In this document: in pieces, positions 9,285 to 18,306 of the stretch
Position numbering within the stretch: position 1 is the stretch's first letter
Layout of the letters: every line of letters begins with the position of its first letter
Source of the DNA: Paraglaciecola arctica
Lineage (GTDB): Bacteria > Pseudomonadota > Gammaproteobacteria > Enterobacterales > Alteromonadaceae
Length of the DNA: 64,000 nucleotides
Direction of reading: 5' to 3'
Assembly: GCF_018861065.1 (NCBI RefSeq)
Contig: NZ_JAHKQO010000039.1
Coordinates: forward strand, 174,803-238,802
Notes under the pieces: generated by a model
What the model saw: the letters and a program-made list of their open reading frames with translations, nothing else
Told to the model about the DNA's origin: nothing
Database searches by the model: none
Program-made: the position numbers and the translations under genes

Positions 9285-10535
9285 ATGTCTGACATGCAAA
9301 CGTTGAATGGTAACTGTATTATAATTGGCGCCAGCCACGCAGGTGTGAATGCCGCTTTTGCTTTACGTAAAGAAGGTTGGCAAGGTGCGATCACAATTTT
9401 TGATACAGATCCTACCTTACCTTATCATCGACCTCCGTTATCTAAAGCCTATTTAACTAGCGATGATGGCATCGAAAAGAATCTGCTGAAAGCTGAACAA
9501 AGCTATGAAAAGAATAATATCAGCTTAAGTTTAGGCATCAAAATCACATTGATAGACCGTCAAAAACAGCTCATTCATACCGAAGATGGTGAGCTGCATA
9601 ACTACAGCAAACTCATTATTGCCACAGGTGCACGACCTTTTATTCCCCCTATTAAGGGCATAGACAGCGCGCATCAACTATACCCATTACGTACTGCTGA
9701 AGATGTTAATCACATCCGTCAGGCAATGTTAAACAGTGACAGCCAAAGAGTAGTCATCATTGGTGGTGGGTACATCGGTCTAGAAACTGCTGCATCCTTA
9801 AAGAAAATGGGGGCCAATGTCACCGTACTCGAACGTGAATCACGGATTTTAGCTCGGGTCACCGCTCCTTTAATGTCGGACTATTTTCAACAACTACATC
9901 ATGAACATGGCGTAGAAGTGTTCACCGCTAAAGATGTGATTAGCATCGAAACAAAGGATGATTCAAATACTGTCATCTGCGCCGATGGTAGCCAATATCC
10001 CGCAGATATTATCATTGTTGGTGTGGGTATTCGGGTCAATACTGAACTTGCCTTAGAGGCAGGTTTGGACATTGAAAATGGTATAAAAGTAGATAATGCT
10101 GCCCGAACCAATGATAACGATATTTACGCCATAGGCGATTGCAGTTTTCATCACAATCCGCACTACAATCGTTTGATTCGTTTAGAATCGGTGCAAAATG
10201 CCGTTGATCAAGCCAAAGTTGCGGCTGCATCGATTTGCGGCAAAGACGTCACTTACGACACCCTGCCATGGTTTTGGTCGGATCAATATGATGTCAAATT
10301 GCAGATGGTTGGCTTATCCAGCGGATACAATAAGGTGATATTACGTAAAGAAACAGACGATGAGGGTAAGTTTTCAGTGTGGTATTTTGACCATGACCGC
10401 CTATTGTCGGTAGATACAATCAACCACGCCAAAGCCTATGTGGTGGGCACTAAACTCATTAAAAGCGGTGCCGTTATCAACCAAAGCAAACTCGCCGACA
10501 GCCGTATAGCCTTGCATCCCGATAACCTAATCTAG
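9285..10535 (+). CDS. NAD(P)H:ferredoxin reductase (putidaredoxin reductase type)
   Basis: A 416-residue FAD-dependent pyridine nucleotide-disulfide oxidoreductase. It has an N-terminal FAD Rossmann motif (IIGASHAGVNAAFALR), the PYHRPPLSK segment typical of ferredoxin reductases, a second NAD(P)-binding GGGYIGLETAASL, the FAD-contacting IYAIGDC, and a C-terminal reductase domain with the PWFWSDQY motif. It starts 10 bp after the ferredoxin and completes the P450 electron-transfer chain. Confidence 0.93.
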   Translation: MSDMQTLNGNCIIIGASHAGVNAAFALRKEGWQGAITIFDTDPTLPYHRPPLSKAYLTSDDGIEKNLLKAEQSYEKNNISLSLGIKITLIDRQKQLIHTEDGELHNYSKLIIATGARPFIPPIKGIDSAHQLYPLRTAEDVNHIRQAMLNSDSQRVVIIGGGYIGLETAASLKKMGANVTVLERESRILARVTAPLMSDYFQQLHHEHGVEVFTAKDVISIETKDDSNTVICADGSQYPADIIIVGVGIRVNTELALEAGLDIENGIKVDNAARTNDNDIYAIGDCSFHHNPHYNRLIRLESVQNAVDQAKVAAASICGKDVTYDTLPWFWSDQYDVKLQMVGLSSGYNKVILRKETDDEGKFSVWYFDHDRLLSVDTINHAKAYVVGTKLIKSGAVINQSKLADSRIALHPDNLI

Positions 10536-10828
10536 TGTGAATTGAAGTAACTAGCAAACACAGGTGTTGTTAATATTGACTTTTGAATAGCTCTGTTTGT
10601 GCAAGTTTAACCATTTACACATACAGAGCCGTGGCAACTAGGTAACCAATGGTTTTTCAGCCCGAGTTGAAATAACCAACTTTTCAAATGCCTGGGACCG
10701 AACAACAATACATTGTTCAAACGTCTGCGTTTATAAGGGTTGTCATATTTGGCTCTGTTTTATTGTCGGTCTATTTTGTGTTGCAAATGGACTGACTGAT
10801 TTTCTAAATGGATTAATACATTAAAGGT

Positions 10829-11320
10829 TTATAATGAGTAAGCAAATTTAACCGCACAAGCTGATAGATACATACCGAACCCAAAGATCCCATGATTCAA
10901 AATGCTCTGCAATCTAACTGCATTAGGTTTAGGCGTGCGAGAAGCAGCGATACCCGCTCCCATGCCCGGTTGCATGATAAAAAAAGGAGCGACAACTGTA
11001 GCTATCCCCACTACCAGCGCCGGTATAATCGATGGGTGTTGGATCCAAGTTTCTCCAAAAATAACCACTAATAGGGCCGCGTATGCTACGCCTATTATAT
11101 AGTGCGCCGTCCACCCTATTAAGTGTTCACCACCCACAGCTTCCGATGCAGCAATTGAAACGTGATGAAATTTACCACCTGGTAGATAAGCGATCCAACG
11201 GCCCACCAATGCCCAATTAGTCGGCGGAATGTTAAATAGTTGCGCCCTCGCTATTGCCCATAGATCCATCACTGCGGTTGCACCAATGCCAATTAATATT
11301 ACACAAAATAGATTTTCCAC
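10829..11320 (-). CDS. DUF2938-family inner-membrane protein
   Basis: A 163-residue protein with about four hydrophobic segments and the family's conserved features: N-terminal GATAVMDLWA, the GRWIAYLPGGKFHH loop and a C-terminal LNHGIFGFGMYL. Function is unknown. It diverges from a MerR-family regulator with a long dyad between the two genes, so it is probably that regulator's target. Bases 10536-10828 before it show nothing recognisable. Confidence 0.8.
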   Translation of the reverse strand: MENLFCVILIGIGATAVMDLWAIARAQLFNIPPTNWALVGRWIAYLPGGKFHHVSIAASEAVGGEHLIGWTAHYIIGVAYAALLVVIFGETWIQHPSIIPALVVGIATVVAPFFIMQPGMGAGIAASRTPKPNAVRLQSILNHGIFGFGMYLSACAVKFAYSL

Positions 11321-11367
11321 AAACTGCTCCGTTACTGGTTATGATTCTTAACAAATGTTAGTCTACG

Positions 11368-11387
11368 ACTTCAAGTCAACTTTAAGT
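11368..11387. promoter_or_regulatory. MerR-type operator dyad
   Basis: A near-perfect 20-bp dyad, ACTTCAAGTCAACTTTAAGT, lies between the divergent DUF2938 gene and the MerR regulator. MerR proteins bind such dyads between widely spaced promoter elements. It also argues that the regulator starts downstream at 11400, since an upstream start would place the operator inside the coding region. Confidence 0.6.
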
Positions 11388-11399
11388 CAAGAGAAGTTC

Positions 11400-11813
11400 A
11401 TGGATATTTCTGAGGTAGCTAAACGCTCAGGTGTTCCCGCCTCTACATTACGTTATTACGAAGAAAAGGGCTTAATTCGCTCTATTGGTAGGCAAGGTAT
11501 ACGCCGAGTTTTCAATGCGAACGTAATTGAACGGCTTGCATTAATTGCTTTGGGTCGAGTTGCTGGCTTTTCGTTGGATGAAATTTCAAATATTGTAGGA
11601 AATGAGAAAAAGCCAACTATTGATAGTGATATGTTGCTTCGTAAAGCAACTGAGCTTGACCGTACTATACAAAAATTAACCGCGATGCGAGATGGACTTC
11701 AACATGCCGCGGCTTGCACCGCACCGAGTCATATGGAATGCCCTAGGTTTCGTCGCTTAATGGGATTGGCAGCATCAGGAGGAATTAAAGGGGCTAGCTC
11801 GAATAAGTTATAA
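11400..11813 (+). CDS. MerR-family transcriptional regulator
   Basis: A 137-residue regulator starting MDISEVAKRSGVPASTLRYYEEKGL, the canonical MerR winged helix-turn-helix, followed by a coiled-coil dimerisation helix and a C-terminal tail with two cysteines in ACTAPSHMECPRF. The cysteines resemble SoxR/CueR-like effector loops but do not match a four-cysteine iron-sulfur site, so a metal or redox signal is only a guess. The start at 11400 leaves the upstream dyad free. It probably controls the divergent DUF2938 gene. Confidence 0.85.
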   Translation: MDISEVAKRSGVPASTLRYYEEKGLIRSIGRQGIRRVFNANVIERLALIALGRVAGFSLDEISNIVGNEKKPTIDSDMLLRKATELDRTIQKLTAMRDGLQHAAACTAPSHMECPRFRRLMGLAASGGIKGASSNKL

Positions 11814-11945
11814 AACAACTCTCATAAAAAGCCTGTTGCTCAAAACCTATCGCTGTTGCTCACAAGAAATGCCACCGTGAATTCTACTGTACATAACATA
11901 ATGATTATGTATGATAAATTTGTGTTTTATCAGAGACTGGCATAT

Positions 11946-12695
11946 ATGTTCAAGTCACTATTGGTGTTTATATTTCTAGCAAGCGTATTTCTGTCATTTA
12001 CTACCCAAGGGGAAAACTCAAACACTGTATTACAGGTAGGTGTTCCTGAAATTCCTCCTTTAGTTTATACCAACAAACAGGGTCAATTAGTTGGTACTTC
12101 AGTACGTTACTTTGAGTTATTACAGCAACAAACCGGATTAGAATTCAACTTAACCCCCTACCCTTATGCACGTATCGTTTATGGCATTAAACAAGGCACG
12201 TTAGATCTCGCCGTTATTTTCAAAAATCCCCAATTGGAAGGTTATGCTGATTTTATAGGGCCTATTTCTAAATCAAAAGTCATAGTCCTACCTCAAGTAG
12301 GTATGGAAATTAATAGCTACAATGAATTGCTTCCACTAAAACAATTTGCAGTCATTCGTTCTGCCAGTTTATCAAAAGAGTTTGATCGTGACTTTCAAGG
12401 ACGCAAACTTGAAGTAAGAAATTATCAACAAGGTATTCAACTACTCAGTTTGAAAAGAGTTGATGCACTAGTCGGCTCTTTAGTTGGAATTGAATACAAT
12501 GTAGCTGCGCTAGGAAAAAGCATGAACGACTTTGGACGACCATTTGCCCTGTCAGAGAAAGAAATATGGCTACATTTTTCAAAAAAATCCGCAAATAGAG
12601 ACGCAATCAATACCCTTAGAGTTGCAGTCAAAAACCAATATAAACCAGATTTAATGTATGAATTGTATAACACTGCCAAACAAAGCAGCGAATAG
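11946..12695 (+). CDS. Periplasmic solute-binding protein (family 3-like)
   Basis: With the start at 11946 this is a 249-residue exported protein. A hydrophobic signal peptide (SLLVFIFLASVFLSF) precedes a periplasmic binding fold: VLQVGVPEIPPLVYTNKQGQ, a GIKQGTLDLAVI motif, and a second-lobe VDALVGSLVGIEY. These are typical of extracellular solute-binding family 3 proteins of Alteromonadales that lack their own permease. No transporter genes are adjacent. A sensory or orphan amino-acid-binding role is possible; the ligand is unknown. Confidence 0.72.
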   Translation: MFKSLLVFIFLASVFLSFTTQGENSNTVLQVGVPEIPPLVYTNKQGQLVGTSVRYFELLQQQTGLEFNLTPYPYARIVYGIKQGTLDLAVIFKNPQLEGYADFIGPISKSKVIVLPQVGMEINSYNELLPLKQFAVIRSASLSKEFDRDFQGRKLEVRNYQQGIQLLSLKRVDALVGSLVGIEYNVAALGKSMNDFGRPFALSEKEIWLHFSKKSANRDAINTLRVAVKNQYKPDLMYELYNTAKQSSE

Positions 12696-12890
12696 AAGAA
12701 TACAGCGCCAACTTACCTACAAAATTATTTAGACTCGTTAACTAATATAAGCACCATTATGTCTCTTATGCGACCCTCTCGTTATAACTCGCTTTAATCA
12801 GTGCAATTTCGGCTTAATAAAGCGCGGATAAACTAAACAGCACTTCGCGTAATTCCACTGGTATTCCTCGATGTATGATTCAATTTAAAT

Positions 12891-12940
12891 ATAGTTGACA
12901 TTATCAACCTAAATAATTATAGTAGACATTATCAACTATA
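12891..12940. promoter_or_regulatory. Tandem operator-like repeat upstream of the DUF2798 gene
   Basis: An 18-bp sequence occurs twice: ATAGTTGACATTATCAAC at 12891-12908 and, with one change, at 12919-12936. The second copy extends into a 23-bp imperfect palindrome at 12918-12940 with TATAGT and ACTATA ends. Position and symmetry suggest binding by a TetR- or MarR-type repressor, but no such gene is in the window. Confidence 0.6.
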
Positions 12941-12957
12941 ATTATTTGGATGCTGTT

Positions 12958-13413
12958 ATGCAACTTAAGTTAAAAAAAGCATTGGTATTGCTTCCGATTA
13001 TGCTCAGCTTAATCGCTACCATTACCGGTATTATGAGCTATGTTAATTTGGCTCCTGAACAGCACTTTTTACAAGCCTGGTTAAATTCCTTTGTGTTTGC
13101 ATTTTTGGTGATGTTGCCAAGTGGCGCATTAATATTTGCTGCAATACATAAATTGGTAAATAGCCTGTTTGTAAGAATGCCAAGCCTATATAAAAAACTA
13201 TTGCAAGGGATCTTAATGGCCGTGGTAATGGAGTCCATCTTGGCCATTGTGACCACTGCAATTAATCATGACTTTGGCAATATTAGTCACTTCACCACTA
13301 CTGTCATCACTAGTTTCTTGTACGCCTTACCCATAGGTCTTGGTTTTGCGTGTTTGATGACCTTTGTGCTGCATCCAAAACTTGAAACCTTTTTTGCCGA
13401 TCCACAAGCTTAA
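12958..13413 (+). CDS. DUF2798 membrane protein
   Basis: A 151-residue integral membrane protein with four predicted transmembrane helices, forming two repeats of the DUF2798 unit (LPIMLSLIATITGIMSY... then ...GILMAVVMESILAIVTT). The ATG at 12958 is chosen over an in-frame TTG at 12946, because it gives the usual MxLKxKKAL start. It ends 21 bp before a siderophore-interacting-protein gene, a common pairing in gammaproteobacteria whose function is unclear. Confidence 0.75.
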   Translation: MQLKLKKALVLLPIMLSLIATITGIMSYVNLAPEQHFLQAWLNSFVFAFLVMLPSGALIFAAIHKLVNSLFVRMPSLYKKLLQGILMAVVMESILAIVTTAINHDFGNISHFTTTVITSFLYALPIGLGFACLMTFVLHPKLETFFADPQA

Positions 13414-13434
13414 ACAGTAATTTAGGAGATAATA

Positions 13435-14160
13435 ATGGGCCCCAAGATGCGCATGACACAAGTCTTGTCAGTGAGTGATATTTCGCCTCATATGAAACGT
13501 ATTATCGTTACTGGAAATGAACTCAAAGACTTCCCTTCCGATAAAAAAAGCGCTCATGTTAAAGCAATATTTCCTAAACCCAACGTGGCTAATAAAATGC
13601 CTAAACTCGGTATTTATTTTGGCTTTAAGCAATGGATGCGCTCATACACTATTAGAGAATTTAATCCACAAAGTATGCAGCTAACATTAGATTTTGCCGT
13701 TAACGATCACCAAGGTTTAGCGAGTAATTGGGCATCCAACGCAGTACCAGGGGATCATCTTGGAATCGCTGGTCCAGGTGACAGCAAACACCCCGACTTA
13801 TACGCTGAGTCTCATTTGATGTTTGGTGATATCACTGCTCTACCTGCCATTGCAGGCATATTAGAACTTATGCCCGACAATGCCAAAGGTGATGTGTGGA
13901 TCCAAGTACCTGAAGAACAAGATATACAAGATCTAGTGGCCCCAGCCAATATGCTAATCAACTGGCTAGTAACGCCCGATAAATTAACTGGCGATTTTTT
14001 ATCAGCACTAGCCTCACAAAAAACTGACTTGAACAATACTGCTATTTTTATCGCGGCAGAAGCCAGCGTAGTGAAACAACTTAAAGCCCATCTTAACGAA
14101 CACTGTCAATACGACAAAACCAAGCTATACGCCAGTGCCTATTGGAATAGAAAAAAATAG
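13435..14160 (+). CDS. Siderophore-interacting protein (flavin-dependent ferric reductase family)
   Basis: A 241-residue protein of the SIP/ViuB family. The FAD-binding motif RSYTIREF is at about residues 75-82, followed by NWASNAVPGDHLGIAGPG and a C-terminal NAD(P)H domain ending in ASAYWNRKK, typical of the family (YWxxG-like). Members reduce ferric siderophores in the cytoplasm. A strong AGGAGATAAT ribosome-binding site precedes the ATG. It forms an operon with the DUF2798 gene under the tandem operator-like repeat. Confidence 0.85.
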   Translation: MGPKMRMTQVLSVSDISPHMKRIIVTGNELKDFPSDKKSAHVKAIFPKPNVANKMPKLGIYFGFKQWMRSYTIREFNPQSMQLTLDFAVNDHQGLASNWASNAVPGDHLGIAGPGDSKHPDLYAESHLMFGDITALPAIAGILELMPDNAKGDVWIQVPEEQDIQDLVAPANMLINWLVTPDKLTGDFLSALASQKTDLNNTAIFIAAEASVVKQLKAHLNEHCQYDKTKLYASAYWNRKK

Positions 14161-14359
14161 ACATCCCCAGTCCGCTAGAATTAAACGTTTTGTTAAAAGC
14201 CAAGTCTAGTTTTAGCGTAGTTTCATTACACACTTTACTAAAAATAAAGCGGCCGAATCGTCACCAAACTAGGTGCAACACAAATATTGTTTACAATAAA
14301 CATTTAACATCATAAGATAGATGCAACTTTAACTTAGTAACAGCGAAGGTTATTGCATC

Positions 14360-16645
14360 ATGAGTAAACTAAGTGGCGCGGTCATGGCAACTGTCATTGC
14401 CTTAACGGCAAGCCTATTCATTAATGGGTGCAGCACGGCAACTGATAAAAATGCGCGGCAAACTCAATTGCCAAGTCAAGCTGTGATTAATCACGCTGTG
14501 CATATCAATAACCAAACCGATTATGTTACCTCCTATGACGTACAAGGCTCGTTGCTTAAAAAGTTAATACTGCAACTTACGTTAGACAAACATTATGGCA
14601 GTTTGAGTCTGTCGGCCAACAACGAAGTATTGGTAGACAATATCGATATTCCCAGCGCCGGAAAACAAACCTTAAATGTGTTAGTACCTTTTAAAGCACT
14701 AGGTCAGCATAAACTTACGTTTTCAGGCAGAAGCAATAACATCACCATTAACCGTGCATATTTTGAAGATATTGACGGGCTCGACTTACCTAAGTACCGC
14801 GATATTTCCAAAGAAATAGGCCTTGATACCGAAGAAACTTACAAATACGGCGGGCCAGCTGTCGCCGACTATGATCAAGACGGTGATTATGATTTTGCCC
14901 TGAATAATCACAATCATGTCCCTACTCAAATCGTGACCAACAATAACGGCAAAGTCAGTATCCAGCGCCTCTTTGACTCTCCTAGAGATCTTCATGGTTC
15001 AAGTTTCGGGGATTATGATAACGATGGTGATTTGGATTTGCTGGTAGCTTTAGGTGGAGGCAGTGGCAGTAACCCCACATCTTACGAATTATTCCGCAAT
15101 GACAAAGGTGAGTTCATTAATGTCTCCGCCGTTGCTGGTATAAATATTCCAGCCAGAGGACGTGCACCTCGATGGGTCGATATCGATCTTGATGGAGATT
15201 TAGATATCGCTTTATTCAATGCGCAAATGCCAAATAGTAATGGACCAATACAACTTTTTTATAAAAATAATGATGATGGCACTTTTACTTATACACAGAT
15301 TGATGGCTTGCAAGATGCATATGCTGAACGTGTATTGGTGACCGACATTAACAACGACGGCAAAGATGACTTTTTGTTATTTTCTCCCGCGTCTATGTGG
15401 GTAAATAATGGCGATTGGACCTTTACTGATGTATCCAAACAATGGTTACCAGAACACATCAATGGCCAAGTAAGCATTATTAATGCTGCCCAATTAGATG
15501 TTAATAATGACGGTCTATTTGATTTGTATTTTGCTCGAGGCAAAACCCATTACCAACTATCCAACAAATCCATCGACTTTAACCCAAACAACAAAAAACT
15601 CGATATTCGCGACAATGGTGAAACGGGCACAACCCTTATCGATTTTAGCGCCAAAGATGATATTACTCTGTTTGATATGGAGCTGGTTTATCGCTTATAT
15701 GATGGCGGTTGGGCGATTTATTTAGGCGACAGTAAAACTCGCCATGTGGTGAATGCCAAAGGCTTTCAGGAGAGACAACGTCCTGTTGAAATGCGCACTG
15801 CCGAAAAGTCACTTAATATTAGCCAAGACATGGCCAAGGGCTGGCCTGAAAAACGAGAGTCCAATGGTATGTATATTGGCTATCTCGGCGATGGCAAATG
15901 GCGAGCCGAATGGGTCAGAAATCAAAATGTCTTTTGGGGTGTTTCGTTTTCAATCACTGGTGTAAGTGACGTCAGTCATGATTGGGCGCCTAACTACCGC
16001 AACGAAAAAGATGTGCTACTGATCAATAAAGTTGATCATTTTGAGGATGCATCAAATGAATGGAACTTACCACCAGGTGGCGATCATTGGGGCGTGACTC
16101 ATGGTGATATGAATAACGACGGTTTTGAAGATATCTTTTTATATCGTTATGGATTCTTAAAAGAGCGCATTGCCGATTTGGTATTGCTTAACACTGGTAA
16201 TAATAGTTTTGAAATGACCACGCAACATGGCGCTTTTAGCGCCAATGATCCCGGTCATGGCGACATGGGCCAAGCCTTTGATTTTGATTTAGACGGTCAA
16301 ATAGACATGCTTAATGGCAGTGAAGAAGAAGGCCATTGGTACCTGTATAAAAACATCAGCAACACCTCCAATAACTTTATTTTAGTAGATGTGGATTATA
16401 GCCCAGTCGGCAAAGTAGACGCTTATTCTGCGCTGGTCACAGTTACCACTGAATCAGGCAAACAATATAAAAAGCGCGTCGCCTCTGCAGGCGAATCATT
16501 TTCACAAAGCATGCTCAACAAAGTGCATTTTGGACTAGGTCAAGAAACCCAAATAAAACGTATTGATGTTCGCTGGAGAAATGGCGAAACAGTGGTTTTA
16601 AACGACCTGCAAGTGAACAAAATGGTAAGCACTAAAAAACAATAG
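14360..16645 (+). CDS. VCBS/FG-GAP beta-propeller lipoprotein with ASPIC/UnbV C-terminus
   Basis: A 761-residue surface or periplasmic lipoprotein (lipobox INGC, Cys near 24). An N-terminal beta-sandwich-like module (about 45-135) precedes at least seven calcium-loop repeats, such as DYDQDGDYDF, DYDNDGDLDL, DIDLDGDLDI, DINNDGKDDF and DFDLDGQIDM. The C-terminal ASPIC/UnbV domain ends near IKRIDVRWRNGE. A diverged paralogue is at 27995-31129. It starts an apparent operon with a TRAP transporter (23-bp gap), so a role in capturing or presenting a glycan-derived ligand is inferred. No catalytic function can be assigned. Confidence 0.85.
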   Translation: MSKLSGAVMATVIALTASLFINGCSTATDKNARQTQLPSQAVINHAVHINNQTDYVTSYDVQGSLLKKLILQLTLDKHYGSLSLSANNEVLVDNIDIPSAGKQTLNVLVPFKALGQHKLTFSGRSNNITINRAYFEDIDGLDLPKYRDISKEIGLDTEETYKYGGPAVADYDQDGDYDFALNNHNHVPTQIVTNNNGKVSIQRLFDSPRDLHGSSFGDYDNDGDLDLLVALGGGSGSNPTSYELFRNDKGEFINVSAVAGINIPARGRAPRWVDIDLDGDLDIALFNAQMPNSNGPIQLFYKNNDDGTFTYTQIDGLQDAYAERVLVTDINNDGKDDFLLFSPASMWVNNGDWTFTDVSKQWLPEHINGQVSIINAAQLDVNNDGLFDLYFARGKTHYQLSNKSIDFNPNNKKLDIRDNGETGTTLIDFSAKDDITLFDMELVYRLYDGGWAIYLGDSKTRHVVNAKGFQERQRPVEMRTAEKSLNISQDMAKGWPEKRESNGMYIGYLGDGKWRAEWVRNQNVFWGVSFSITGVSDVSHDWAPNYRNEKDVLLINKVDHFEDASNEWNLPPGGDHWGVTHGDMNNDGFEDIFLYRYGFLKERIADLVLLNTGNNSFEMTTQHGAFSANDPGHGDMGQAFDFDLDGQIDMLNGSEEEGHWYLYKNISNTSNNFILVDVDYSPVGKVDAYSALVTVTTESGKQYKKRVASAGESFSQSMLNKVHFGLGQETQIKRIDVRWRNGETVVLNDLQVNKMVSTKKQ

Positions 16646-16668
16646 AATGCCGATAGGGCTTAAATAAA

Positions 16669-17751
16669 ATGTGTATGAACTTACTCAACTTTGATGCTAA
16701 ACGCTGCAGCAGTAACATTACTGACTGTGCCGAAAAGATATTCATTATCGCGGCGGTATTTATTTGTTTAATGCTACCAAATCGTACCATTGCACAAACA
16801 GACTTAGCGGTAAGTGCACAAACAGTAAGTCACCCAGATTGGCAAAATAGCCGAGTATTAAGATGGGCCCATGTGTATGAACCTTCACATGCATTGCATA
16901 AATGGGCTTTATGGGCCAGTGATGAGATTTACCGTGAAACTCAGGGGCGTTATAAAGTTGAAATATATGCTTCATCTTCACTGGGTAAAGAAGCGCATAT
17001 TAATCAAAGTTTAAGTTTGGGTTCATTAGATATAATTTACACAGGCACCAGCTTTGCGTCACAAATGTATAAGCCTTTAGGCCTGTCTGAAATGCCTTAT
17101 ATCTTTGAAAATTATCAACATTGGCAACGCTACGTCGCCTCTTCAGTATTTGCTCAACTGACACAAGAATACCAACAACGCTCAGCTGGCAATGTTATTT
17201 TAAGCTCCACTTATTATGGCGAGCGACACCTCACATCAAATAGACCGGTGATCAGGCCTGAACAAATACGAGGCTTAAAAATCAGGGTGCCGGGAGCAGA
17301 AATTTATCAGCTATTTCCACTGGCTTTAGGTGCTAAACCTAGCCCTATTTCTTTTTCTGAAGTGTATTTGGCTATTCAGCAAGGAGTGGTAGACGCCCAA
17401 GAAAATCCGTTGCCGACTATAAAAGCCAAGAAATTTTACGAAGTACAATCCAACATCAACTTAACCGGCCATGTTTTAGGATCTATCTTAGCGGTAGCGA
17501 GCGGCAGAACCTGGGACTTATTGTCAAAAGACGACCGAGCAATATTTACTAAAGTACTGAGGGTAGCAGCCCAAAAAGCCTCAGAGGAAACCCGTTACAA
17601 CGAACAAAACTTATCGAAATGGTTTGAACAACAAGGTGTGACTGTCAATCAAGTAGAGCGCAACGCATTTCGCCAGCAAGTACTTAACTTCTATGAGCAC
17701 ACTACCTTCTCATATGATCGGAGCATATATGACCTTATCCAAGGCCTCTGA
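16669..17751 (+). CDS. TRAP transporter substrate-binding protein (DctP family)
   Basis: A 360-residue periplasmic binding protein with an N-terminal export signal (IFIIAAVFICLML). It has the DctP hallmarks RWAHVYEPSHALHKWA, the RGLKIRVPGAEIY segment holding the carboxylate-binding arginine, and the QGVVDAQENP motif. TRAP receptors usually bind organic or sugar acids. Here the neighbours suggest an acidic sugar or anhydrosugar product, but this is inference. It overlaps the reading frame of the small membrane subunit downstream. Confidence 0.92.
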   Translation: MCMNLLNFDAKRCSSNITDCAEKIFIIAAVFICLMLPNRTIAQTDLAVSAQTVSHPDWQNSRVLRWAHVYEPSHALHKWALWASDEIYRETQGRYKVEIYASSSLGKEAHINQSLSLGSLDIIYTGTSFASQMYKPLGLSEMPYIFENYQHWQRYVASSVFAQLTQEYQQRSAGNVILSSTYYGERHLTSNRPVIRPEQIRGLKIRVPGAEIYQLFPLALGAKPSPISFSEVYLAIQQGVVDAQENPLPTIKAKKFYEVQSNINLTGHVLGSILAVASGRTWDLLSKDDRAIFTKVLRVAAQKASEETRYNEQNLSKWFEQQGVTVNQVERNAFRQQVLNFYEHTTFSYDRSIYDLIQGL

Positions 17752-18301
17752 GCCAACCGAACTTAAAAGTGACGATGATGATTCATTTGAATTTTCTGAT
17801 GTTGCCCTTGAAGATTGGATATCCCTAAGTCTATTTTTCCTTTTGGCCACTATTCTAATTGCACAAGTGGTGAGTCGATACGCGTTAAATGCGCCTTTAG
17901 GCTGGACCGAAGAAGTAGCAAGGTATCAATTGATATTGCTATCATTTATTGGCGCATCAATAGGTTTTAGAAAAAACACCCATATTAGTTTTGTGTATTT
18001 CCATAGCTTTGTTCCGCGAAGACTCATGCCCATATGCAGCGCGCTATTGTCTCTTATCAATACATTATTCTTAGTTTTTTTGTTCATCACCTGTTTAGCC
18101 ATAGTGCCATTAATTACTAGCCACGAAATGAGTTCCCTATCGTTGTCCATTAGTGTGCTTTACGGCTTGTTAGGCCTTTGCCTAGCCTTGTGTTTGCTTC
18201 GCTCAGCAATACGTTGCGCAAATGATATTAAGCGTCTCTTTCTAAAATCAGACGCGCCCGATGCTACTTCAACCAATACACCACTAACCAAGGATCCATA
18301 A
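17729..18301 (+). CDS. TRAP transporter small membrane subunit (DctQ family)
   Basis: A 190-residue protein with an acidic N-terminal tail and four hydrophobic helices. The DctQ signature is visible as ALNAPLGWTEEVARY and FIGASIGFRKNTHISF. The ATG at 17729 is chosen because GGAG sits 5 bp upstream; it overlaps the 3' end of the binding-protein gene by 23 bp, so translation is probably coupled. It pairs with the large subunit starting 5 bp after its stop. Confidence 0.88.
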   Translation: MTLSKASEPTELKSDDDDSFEFSDVALEDWISLSLFFLLATILIAQVVSRYALNAPLGWTEEVARYQLILLSFIGASIGFRKNTHISFVYFHSFVPRRLMPICSALLSLINTLFLVFLFITCLAIVPLITSHEMSSLSLSISVLYGLLGLCLALCLLRSAIRCANDIKRLFLKSDAPDATSTNTPLTKDP

Positions 18302-18306
18302 AGATT

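Noticed and set aside
11355..11399. Longer N-terminus for the MerR-family regulator
   Set aside because: The extra 15 residues precede the canonical MerR start and would cover the operator dyad at 11368-11387. The ATG at 11400 fits the family better.
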